NCBI GenBank assembly: GCA_028280675.1
Contig: JANQLI010000219.1
Coordinates: forward strand, 1 to 19,530
Direction: 5' to 3'
Source: Alphaproteobacteria bacterium
GTDB taxonomy: Bacteria > Pseudomonadota > Alphaproteobacteria > SMXP01
DNA: 19,530 nucleotides
A program made the translations under genes and the position numbers. Shown in pieces: positions 14,153 through 19,530 of the stretch. The notes beneath the pieces are model-generated. The model was not told the DNA's origin. It made no database searches and saw nothing but the letters and a program-made list of their open reading frames with translations. Each line of letters begins with the position of its first letter. Positions within the stretch are counted from its first letter, which is position 1.

Positions 14153-15235
14153 TTAATTCTCCAGTGGCGCAGACCGGTCCTGCACACCATTTTCCAAACA
14201 CACTGCGACACGATTGCTTAAACGGCCAATGCGCCCCTTCATTAAGGAAACGCCGCCACACTGCACATCAACAGGGCTTTCCGGGGTGACATTCAACATG
14301 ATGGTCTGACCGACTTTGAAATTCATCACATCATGCAAGGTGACCATTTGCTGATCGAGAACAGCTTCGACTTTCACATCAGTCGCACGCAATTCAGAAG
14401 CCAAGTGATTTTCCCAAATCGAATCACGGCCAAATTTTTCGCCCATAAATTGCTGCAAAAGCAATTTACGGATCGGCTCCAGGGTTGCATAAGGCAACAG
14501 CAGTTCAAGACGCCCGCCCCGATCCTCCATATCGACACGGAATTTGACCAAAATAGCGGCATTCGACGGACGTGCGATAGCGGCAAAAAGTGGATTTGTT
14601 TCCAAGCGGTCTAATTCGAAATCAACCTCGGTCAAAGGATTAAACGCGACCTTCATATCGCCCAAAACCACTTCGATCATCCGCTCAATCAACGTGCGTT
14701 CAATCGTTGTGTAAGGACGCCCCTCAATGCGCATCGCTGCGGTGCCGCGACGCCCACCAAGCAACACATCGACAATTGAGTAGATGAGATTAGAATCCAC
14801 GGTGATGAGACCGTAATTGTCGAGCTGTTTTGCTTGCACGACTGAGATGATGGCAGGCAGCGGAATGGAGTTGAGATAATCACCGAACCGGATAGAAGAA
14901 ATGTTGTCCAAACTCACTTCCACATTGTCAGACGTAAAGTTACGGAGGTTGGTTGTCATTAAGCGCACAAGGCGGTCGAAGACAATCTCCAGCATTGGCA
15001 GACGTTCATAGGACACCAAGGCTGAATTGATAATCGCGCGAATACCGCTCTTATCACCGCCCTCTTCATCCAAATCAAATCCTAAAAGGCTATCGATCTC
15101 ATCCTGGTTGAGGACGCGTTCACCTCCTTCTTCACCATCAGAGAGATCCGCATCATCCTCAGCAACCGCTTCCCACCCTGCAGTTGGCGATTCTTCTTTT
15201 ACGTCTTCAACTTGTTCTGTTGTTTCTTCCGTCAT
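14153..15235 (-). CDS. fliM: Flagellar motor switch protein FliM
   Basis: A 360-residue protein of the cytoplasmic C-ring that couples CheY-P binding to rotation direction. The CheY-binding segment is recognisable as LNQDEIDSLLGF but lies at about residues 42-53, because an acidic extension of about 40 residues precedes it. The middle CheC-like domain includes VVQAKQLDNYGLITVDSNL and the LLGGRRG loop (about 158-164). The C-terminal SpoA-like domain (about 275-345) contains FKVGQTIMLNVTPESPVDVQ and GRIGRLSNRVAVCLE. The start ATG is at 15233-15235, 31 bases after fliL. The ribosome site is weak. No fliN or fliG is found nearby, so the rest of the switch is encoded elsewhere. Confidence 0.96.
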   Translation of the reverse strand: MTEETTEQVEDVKEESPTAGWEAVAEDDADLSDGEEGGERVLNQDEIDSLLGFDLDEEGGDKSGIRAIINSALVSYERLPMLEIVFDRLVRLMTTNLRNFTSDNVEVSLDNISSIRFGDYLNSIPLPAIISVVQAKQLDNYGLITVDSNLIYSIVDVLLGGRRGTAAMRIEGRPYTTIERTLIERMIEVVLGDMKVAFNPLTEVDFELDRLETNPLFAAIARPSNAAILVKFRVDMEDRGGRLELLLPYATLEPIRKLLLQQFMGEKFGRDSIWENHLASELRATDVKVEAVLDQQMVTLHDVMNFKVGQTIMLNVTPESPVDVQCGGVSLMKGRIGRLSNRVAVCLENGVQDRSAPLEN

Positions 15236-15266
15236 GACCGGCTTCTACTCTCACATCACGCTCAGT

Positions 15267-15794
15267 TTACTGAACAATCATTTCCTTAAAGAGAACGTCT
15301 TTCACCTCAACCGGCACAGCGGCGTTAACGCGGCGCATCAATTCATTTTTAAGATGAAACATACCCGCAGACCCGTTGAGATCCGCCACACGCAACCCAC
15401 GCAGGTAGACTTGAAAGCGATCCACAACGCGCGGCAAGAGCGGTTCAATCAAACTCACCGCTTCTTCATCCTCAAGCTCAATAGCAACGGACAATTTCAA
15501 ATAGGATTGTTTCTCACTGTTGCTGCTAAGGTTCACGAGCATCACGGGGAGATCGTAGAAAACAAGGTCGAGAGGTTCGGCAACCGCTTCAACATCTTCA
15601 CCTTCAGCGACATGGTCTTCTTCACTGCCGCTAAAGAAGACATACCACCCGCCAGCACCGCCAAGAGCAAGCACGAGAACGGCAATTGCACCAAACAAGA
15701 CGATCTTTTTACCGGCAAGTTTCTTCTTTTTACCCTCGCCGTCTTCCGCAGCTTCGCCATCTTCGACGTCTTCATTTTCAACTTCTTCCGACAT
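15267..15794 (-). CDS. fliL: Flagellar basal body-associated protein FliL
   Basis: A 175-residue single-pass inner-membrane protein. It has an acidic N-terminal cytoplasmic tail (about 1-20) followed by a Lys cluster, a membrane segment (about 30-54), an acidic linker and a periplasmic domain. That domain has the FliL pattern DLPVMLVNLSSNSEKQSYL and LKLSVAIELEDEEAV, ending with KNELMRRVNAAVP and VLFKEMIVQ. FliL forms a ring around stator units and supports torque and swarming. It is the first gene of the second leftward operon, directly upstream of fliM. Its start is complementary to 15792-15794, with a purine-rich but weak ribosome site. A 9-base inverted repeat lies 34-53 bases upstream of the start. 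Confidence 0.94.
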   Translation of the reverse strand: MSEEVENEDVEDGEAAEDGEGKKKKLAGKKIVLFGAIAVLVLALGGAGGWYVFFSGSEEDHVAEGEDVEAVAEPLDLVFYDLPVMLVNLSSNSEKQSYLKLSVAIELEDEEAVSLIEPLLPRVVDRFQVYLRGLRVADLNGSAGMFHLKNELMRRVNAAVPVEVKDVLFKEMIVQ

Positions 15795-15827
15795 AATCGC
15801 TTTCTTCTCTTACGCAAACTGCGAAAA

Positions 15828-15847
15828 AGGTGTGCCGAGGCACACCT
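15828..15847 (-). other. Perfect inverted repeat in the fliL leader
   Basis: Arms AGGTGTGCC and GGCACACCT are separated by two bases. On the fliL strand the hairpin runs straight into five T, which is terminator-like, yet it lies upstream of fliL, so it could be an attenuator or an operator. In the flgF direction there is no T run. Confidence 0.5.
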
Positions 15848-15930
15848 ATATATGTTGTGCATGTAACGTATCTGGATCCTGGTTAATGAAGGGTTGTCGT
15901 AATGCGTAAAATTCGGAGGAATTTGCGCCT

Positions 15931-15969
15931 GCGGCAAAAGCTGCCCGGCAAGGCCTACCTCTTGCGGCA
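15931..15969 (+). promoter_or_regulatory. Possible enhancer repeats upstream of the flgF sigma-54 promoter
   Basis: GCGGCA at 15931, CCGGCA at 15945 and GCGGCA at 15964, all in the same direction, lie about 95-130 bases before the predicted flgF transcription start. This is the distance at which sigma-54 enhancer-binding proteins such as FlbD bind. The repeats are seen; their role is inferred. Confidence 0.3.
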
Positions 15970-16032
15970 GATGTGACCGGTCTTAGCAAACCAGAATCTT
16001 CCTAAATCTTTGATTTTTATAATTAAATTAAC

Positions 16033-16048
16033 TGGCATGCAGCATGCA
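16033..16048 (+). promoter_or_regulatory. Sigma-54 (-24/-12) promoter of the flgF operon
   Basis: TGGCATGCAGCATGCA matches the RpoN consensus TGGCAC-N5-TTGCA, with the invariant GG and GC exactly ten bases apart and only two lesser positions different. The expected transcription start is near 16059, leaving a leader of about 75 bases before flgF. Rod and ring genes of alphaproteobacteria are commonly RpoN-dependent. Confidence 0.75.
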
Positions 16049-16098
16049 ATCTGATCGTTCGACAACGTGGCACACGGAACAGAAGTTCCAACGTCTTA

Positions 16099-16114
16099 TT
16101 AAAGATGTGTTAAC
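16099..16114 (+). promoter_or_regulatory. CtrA-type box (exact TTAA-N7-TTAAC) before flgF
   Basis: A complete match to TTAA-N7-TTAAC, with spacer AGATGTG, 20-35 bases before the flgF ATG and about 40-55 bases downstream of the predicted sigma-54 start. In that position a bound CtrA protein would be more likely to block than to activate the sigma-54 transcript, unless another promoter exists. A TTAT-N7-TTAAC near match also abuts the sigma-54 element at 16017-16032. Confidence 0.55.
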
Positions 16115-16133
16115 TGACAGAAAGGCAGAGCAG

Positions 16134-16862
16134 ATGACAACCACGACGACGGTTGCTTTATCCCAACAAATGGCCTTGCGGCGCAATTTGGATGTGATTG
16201 CCAATAATTTGGCAAACATGAACACGACTGCGTTCAAAACTGAGTCCGTCATTTTTGAAGAATACTTGATGGATGTTGAAACGCAGACCGGTACAGAACA
16301 AATCTCTTATGTCATCGACCAGGGAGTTGACCGTAATCTAAGCCAAGGGCACCACGTCGCGACCACCAACATGCTAGACTTCGCGATTAATGGCGATGGC
16401 TATTTCACTATTGAAACGCCATATGGCGAACGTTACACCCGGAATGGCCACTTCATTTTGAATGACCAAGGACAGTTGAGCACCAAAGAGGGTTATCCCG
16501 TTCTTGGCAAAAGTGGCGCACCGATTACTCTCGCACCAGAAGATGGGATGCCAACCGTATCCTCTGACGGCACCATTACCACAAACACGGGTCAAAAAGG
16601 CCAACTGGCTCTCGTCACATTTGAAAATGAACGCCTTCTGCAAAAAGAAGGCGACAGTCTTTTTTCATCAGACGAAATCCCGAGCGATGCCGCTAATCCT
16701 ATCATTATCCAAGGATCGATTGAACAATCGAATGTGTCAGCCATCGTTGAGATGACAAAAATGATTGACGTCATGCGCGCTTATCAATCCGCCGCAAAAT
16801 TGATGGAGACAAATAACAAATTAACTTTGGAAGCCATCAATAAGCTCAGCAACACAACTTAG
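16134..16862 (+). CDS. flgF: Proximal/distal rod-linking protein FlgF
   Basis: A 242-residue rod protein. The N-terminal helix reads TTTVALSQQMALRRNLDVI followed by ANNLANMNTTAFKTE, the normal FlgF start. The central part has the FINGDGYF-type strand (DFAINGDGYFTIETP) and YTRNGHF. The C-terminus has SNVSAIVEMTKMIDVMRAYQ and ends in the helix found in all axial proteins. FlgF is exported by the type III system and links the rod segments. I place the start at the ATG at 16134-16136, with AAAGG about nine bases upstream. A longer frame beginning at 16044 would start inside the sigma-54 promoter and is therefore excluded. It is followed after 37 bases by flgG. Confidence 0.95.
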   Translation: MTTTTTVALSQQMALRRNLDVIANNLANMNTTAFKTESVIFEEYLMDVETQTGTEQISYVIDQGVDRNLSQGHHVATTNMLDFAINGDGYFTIETPYGERYTRNGHFILNDQGQLSTKEGYPVLGKSGAPITLAPEDGMPTVSSDGTITTNTGQKGQLALVTFENERLLQKEGDSLFSSDEIPSDAANPIIIQGSIEQSNVSAIVEMTKMIDVMRAYQSAAKLMETNNKLTLEAINKLSNTT

Positions 16863-16899
16863 ATTGCACCGAAGCGACTTTGAGAAAAGGAAGAAAACA

Positions 16900-17685
16900 A
16901 TGAGAGCTCTGAGTATTGCCGCCACCGGTATGTTGGCCCAACAGCTCAATGTTGAGGTGATTTCCAATAACCTCGCCAATATGAACACCAGCGGCTTTAA
17001 ACGCCAACGGGCTGAGTTCCAAGATTTGCTCTATCAAAATATTGAGCGTGTCGGCGCGACATCATCGGATGCAGGAACCGTTGTGCCAACCGGTGTGCAA
17101 ATTGGGGTCGGCGTGAAAGCTGGCACCGTCTATCGCGTCACCGGGCAAGGCGATCTGACGCCAACCGAAAATATGTTCGACATTGCCATTCAAGGTAAAG
17201 GCTATTTCCGTGTGCAATTGCCAAGCGGTGAGGACGCCTACACACGGGCAGGCACATTTGCCACCAGTCCGGATGGTCAATTGGTCACGCCAGATGGGTA
17301 TGTTGTGGCGCCAGGAATCAACATTCCGCAAGACGCCGTGGACGTGGCGATCAATCAGCAAGGTGAAGTGCAGGTCTATATTGATGGCGATACGCTTCCC
17401 CAAACTGTGGGCCAGATCGAGTTAACGAACTTCTTCAACGAAGCGGGCCTTGGAGCCATCGGTGACAACCTTTTGAAAGAGTCCGGCGCCTCCGGCAGCC
17501 CAATCAGTGGAACACCGGGCTCGACCGGGTTTGGCACCGTTCTCCAAGGCTTTCTGGAAACATCGAACGTCAACACAGTCAGCGAGATCACATCATTGAT
17601 TGCAGCGCAGCGCGCTTACGAAATGAACGCCAAAGTCATTTCCACCGCCGATGAGATGCTCTCCGTCACATCAAACTTACGCTAA
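16900..17685 (+). CDS. flgG: Distal rod protein FlgG
   Basis: A 261-residue protein, almost exactly the length of characterised FlgG. It begins MRALSIAATGMLAQQLNVEV and carries ISNNLANMNTSGFKRQRAEFQDLLYQ (core NNLANMNTSGFK), the FlgG-specific loop GVQIGVGVKAGTVYRVTGQGDLTPTEN, IAIQGKGYF, and the C-terminal ETSNVNTVSEITSLIAAQRAYEMN region with E-T-S-N-V-N-T-V-S-E. FlgG forms the distal rod that passes through the P and L rings. AAGGAAG precedes the ATG at 16900-16902 by about eight bases. An upstream in-frame extension of 12 residues has no support. It lies 27 bases before flgA. Confidence 0.97.
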   Translation: MRALSIAATGMLAQQLNVEVISNNLANMNTSGFKRQRAEFQDLLYQNIERVGATSSDAGTVVPTGVQIGVGVKAGTVYRVTGQGDLTPTENMFDIAIQGKGYFRVQLPSGEDAYTRAGTFATSPDGQLVTPDGYVVAPGINIPQDAVDVAINQQGEVQVYIDGDTLPQTVGQIELTNFFNEAGLGAIGDNLLKESGASGSPISGTPGSTGFGTVLQGFLETSNVNTVSEITSLIAAQRAYEMNAKVISTADEMLSVTSNLR

Positions 17686-17712
17686 TCGTTGATCAAGGTA
17701 AGGCATAGAAAC

Positions 17713-18708
17713 ATGGCCAAACACACATTGTATAAAAAAGAGGCCTATCGCTTCATTTGGGTTTCAGGGATGATCTTCATCATCATCTGGGCCTTGACCA
17801 CCCCATTGCAGGCGGCAGTTGATAACTATGCATCCCTCAAATCGCGTATTGAGGTGGAAGGCCCCATGATTACATTGGGTGATCTCTTCATTGCAACAAA
17901 CCTAAAGGCCGATGTGATCGTTGCCGAAGCGCCAGCTCCTGGACGCCGCATGAGCCTCTCTCCGCGCCACGTCGCCATGATTGCCCGCGCCAATGGCTTG
18001 GTGTGGAAAAACCTGGCCCGCCTTGACCGCATCATTGTCAGCCGCAAAAGCAAAACCATTTCGAAAGACACGATCCTTGGGGAATTACGTCATGCGTTAC
18101 AAGATGCAGGCGCGCCCGATCTCATGGATGTGCAACTGGCAGATCGCAATTTCGCATTGCATGTGGCCACCGATGTAACACCCATGATCGTGGTCGAGAA
18201 CCTCATCTATGATAGCGAAAGCGGACAGTTTGAAGCACACTTGGTCACGGAGTCATCCTATGGCGGCGACACGACCTTGATTTCAGGCCGTGCTTACCCG
18301 GCGATTGAAGTGCCAACGCTGACAACATCTCTCAACAAAGGCGATGTCATCAATGCCAGTGATGTGCAGTGGACATTGATGCGTCTTGATCGTGTTGGAC
18401 AGCATATCGTGACCGATGCCCGTGACTTGATTGGCAAAGCCGTCAAACGCCGCACCGGTGCCGGTCGCACATTGCGCAGTTCCGATGTGCAAAACCCTGT
18501 CATTGTGGAAAAGGGTAACCTTGTCACCATCATTTACAAATCCGCTAACATGACGTTAAGCGCTGAAGGCCGCGCCCTTCATCATGGCGGTCGAAACGAT
18601 ACGATCCAGGTTCTCAACACACGCTCTAACCGGAATTTACGGGCGCGCGTCATTGGCCCCAATCAAGTGATCGTGTCTCCACACAATATTCAACTGAGTG
18701 CTTACTAA
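17713..18708 (+). CDS. flgA: Flagellar P-ring assembly chaperone FlgA
   Basis: A 331-residue exported protein. The N-terminal signal peptide has a basic start, a hydrophobic core (about 15-32) and probable cleavage after PLQA near residue 35. The mature N-terminal half is divergent and includes ITLGDLF and PAPGRRMSL. The C-terminal SAF-like chaperone domain has VPTLTTSLNKGDVINASDVQ, DLIGKAVKRRTGAGRTLRSSDVQ and GNLVTIIYKSANMTLSAEGRAL, matching the FlgA pattern G-x-x-V-x-x-x-D-V, L-x-G-x-x-x-R and the ending that includes LNTRSNRNLRARVIGPNQV. FlgA escorts FlgI during P-ring building. The ATG at 17713 has GGTAAGG nine bases upstream, and a TTG 24 bases earlier is less likely. It is 331 rather than about 220 residues, as in the longer alphaproteobacterial form. 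Confidence 0.93.
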   Translation: MAKHTLYKKEAYRFIWVSGMIFIIIWALTTPLQAAVDNYASLKSRIEVEGPMITLGDLFIATNLKADVIVAEAPAPGRRMSLSPRHVAMIARANGLVWKNLARLDRIIVSRKSKTISKDTILGELRHALQDAGAPDLMDVQLADRNFALHVATDVTPMIVVENLIYDSESGQFEAHLVTESSYGGDTTLISGRAYPAIEVPTLTTSLNKGDVINASDVQWTLMRLDRVGQHIVTDARDLIGKAVKRRTGAGRTLRSSDVQNPVIVEKGNLVTIIYKSANMTLSAEGRALHHGGRNDTIQVLNTRSNRNLRARVIGPNQVIVSPHNIQLSAY

Positions 18709-18736
18709 GCCGATCAGCCTGAAGAAAGATAGACCA

Positions 18737-19495
18737 ATGCCTCACATGTCAAAAAATCGTTTTCTCACCTTCGGCGTTCTGGTTCTCGCCGTCGCCTTAA
18801 CCGGCTGCGGCAGTGCAAGCCGCTTAAAGAATATTGGTAAAGCGCCTGATCTCAAACCGATTGAGAATCCCACGCAAACAAAAGACTATCAGCGTGTGTC
18901 GATGCCGATGCCGTCACCCGAGCCTGTTGTCTACCAACCCAATTCGTTGTGGCGCTCTGGCGCGCGCACATTTTTCAACGATCAGCGCGCGGCGCGCATT
19001 GGAGACATCCTGACAGTCAACATCGACATCACAGATAACGCGTCCGTAGACAATACAACCGCACGGTCACGGAACAGTTCAGAAGATTCCAATATTACAA
19101 AGCTCTTGGGTTTCGAAACGCGCCTCAATCAAATCCTGCCGGATGCGGTAGACCCAGCTAATCTAGCAGCTCTCGGCAGCACAAGCTCAAGCACGGGCAC
19201 TGGAACAGTTGATCGCTCTGAAACAATCAACCTCACCGTGGCAGCCGTGATTACACAAACACTGCCAAATGGAAACCTGGTGATCCGCGGCAGCCAGGAA
19301 GTGCGCGTCAATTACGAAGTGCGTGAATTGTTTGTGACAGGCATCGTGCGCCCGGAAGACATCAGCAATCAAAACACCATTAGCCATACCCAAATTGCCG
19401 AAGCGCGCATCTCTTACGGCGGCCGCGGGCAGATCACCGATATGCAACAACCTCGTTATGGCCAACAGGTGATGGACATCATCATGCCCTTCTAA
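18737..19495 (+). CDS. flgH: Flagellar L-ring lipoprotein FlgH
   Basis: A 252-residue outer-membrane lipoprotein. The signal sequence ends in lipobox LTGC with the lipidated Cys at about residue 24. The mature protein shows the FlgH hallmarks: SLWRSGARTFFNDQRAARIGDILTVNI (pattern S-L-W ... F-x-D-x-R-A-x-x-x-G-D-I-L-T-V), then a serine/threonine-rich variable part, INLTVAAVITQTLPNGNLVI, GSQEVRVNYEVRELFVTGIVRPEDIS and the final SYGGRGQITDMQQP. FlgH forms the bushing in the outer membrane. The ATG at 18737 is used. An ATG three codons later would also give a full signal peptide. It starts 28 bases after flgA. The ribosome site is only a purine-rich AAGAAAGA. Confidence 0.95.
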   Translation: MPHMSKNRFLTFGVLVLAVALTGCGSASRLKNIGKAPDLKPIENPTQTKDYQRVSMPMPSPEPVVYQPNSLWRSGARTFFNDQRAARIGDILTVNIDITDNASVDNTTARSRNSSEDSNITKLLGFETRLNQILPDAVDPANLAALGSTSSSTGTGTVDRSETINLTVAAVITQTLPNGNLVIRGSQEVRVNYEVRELFVTGIVRPEDISNQNTISHTQIAEARISYGGRGQITDMQQPRYGQQVMDIIMPF

Positions 19496-19501
19496 AGCGA
19501 T

Positions 19502-19530
19502 ATGTCAGTGACCACAAAAAAGCCCCGGAA
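19502..19530 (+). CDS. Possible start of the next gene, cut by the window end
   Basis: An ATG six bases after the flgH stop opens a frame (MSVTTKKPR) with no stop before the window end. The spacing suits another operon member, but the ribosome site is poor and nine codons are too few to identify a product. A GTG two codons later is an alternative start. Confidence 0.35.

Larger units (their letters stand above)
15795..16133. promoter_or_regulatory. Divergent fliL/flgF control region
   Basis: A 339-base non-coding interval. From fliL towards flgF it contains a perfect 9-base inverted repeat (15828-15847), three GCGGCA/CCGGCA repeats (15931-15969), an A+T-rich block, a near-match CtrA box (16017-16032), a sigma-54 core element (16033-16048), a short GGAAC-AGAA-GTTCC palindrome (16076-16089) and an exact TTAA-N7-TTAAC box (16099-16114). 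No clear promoter core was found for the fliL direction. Confidence 0.75.

Noticed and set aside
15821..15841. Minus-strand GGCAC...GC as a fliL sigma-54 promoter
   Set aside because: The GG-to-GC distance is twelve bases, not ten, and the bases are part of the inverted repeat.
15027..15866. 279-residue plus-strand frame opposite fliM and fliL
   Set aside because: It is an antisense shadow of two clear flagellar genes with no ribosome site or family signature.
16069..16085. TGGCAC near 16069 as a second sigma-54 promoter
   Set aside because: There is no GC at the required ten-base spacing after the GG, so only half of the element is present.
16044..16133. Longer FlgF starting at 16044
   Set aside because: Its start codon would lie inside the sigma-54 promoter and upstream of the predicted transcription start. 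The family start aligns with 16134.

Overview
The window is a flagellar gene cluster from an alphaproteobacterium of moderate G+C. Three things point there: a CckA-type hybrid histidine kinase lies directly behind flagellar export genes; the non-enteric partners MotE and a DUF6468-type protein sit with fliM; and TTAA-N7-TTAA motifs of the kind bound by CtrA occur in the promoter regions. The exact genus cannot be read from the sequence. A rhodospirilloid or related lineage is plausible but is inference.

Layout. (1) At 1-233 is the 5' end of a leftward gene for a serralysin-like (M10) secreted peptidase, cut by the window edge. (2) From 6263 down to 447 runs a leftward operon flgB-flgC-fliE-fliQ-fliR-flhB-cckA (proximal rod, export gate, then the kinase), closed by a good intrinsic terminator at 380-416. 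(3) The divergent region 6264-6582 separates it from the rightward pair fliO-fliP. It carries two exact TTAA-N7-TTAA boxes, near matches and several palindromes. (4) The interval 7740-9394 is an accessory island at the point where the fliOP and fliL operons converge. It holds an A+T-rich orphan membrane-protein gene, and a DUF559 (Vsr-like) endonuclease gene enclosed by two oppositely oriented copies of a C/G-rich hairpin repeat. (5) From 15794 down to 9395 runs a second leftward operon: fliL-fliM-DUF6468 gene-motE-large secreted TPR protein. (6) After the divergent region 15795-16133 comes the rightward operon flgF-flgG-flgA-flgH (distal rod, P-ring chaperone, L-ring), preceded by a clear sigma-54 -24/-12 element and a full TTAA-N7-TTAAC box. 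A possible next gene starts at 19502 and is cut by the window end.

How it works together. FliO/P/Q/R and FlhB form the export gate in the inner membrane. FliE and FlgB/C/F/G build the rod, FlgA/H serve the P- and L-rings, and FliM/FliL belong to the switch and stator zone. MotE and the TPR protein are envelope proteins likely to act around the motor. CckA normally feeds phosphate through ChpT to CtrA. With CtrA-type boxes in front of the operon that contains cckA, the layout suggests a feedback loop tying motility-gene expression to the cell-cycle phosphorelay. That loop is inferred, not shown. No rRNA, tRNA, CRISPR array or canonical insertion sequence was seen. The most unusual part of the window is the repeat-bracketed endonuclease and its orphan neighbour inside the otherwise orderly flagellar locus.
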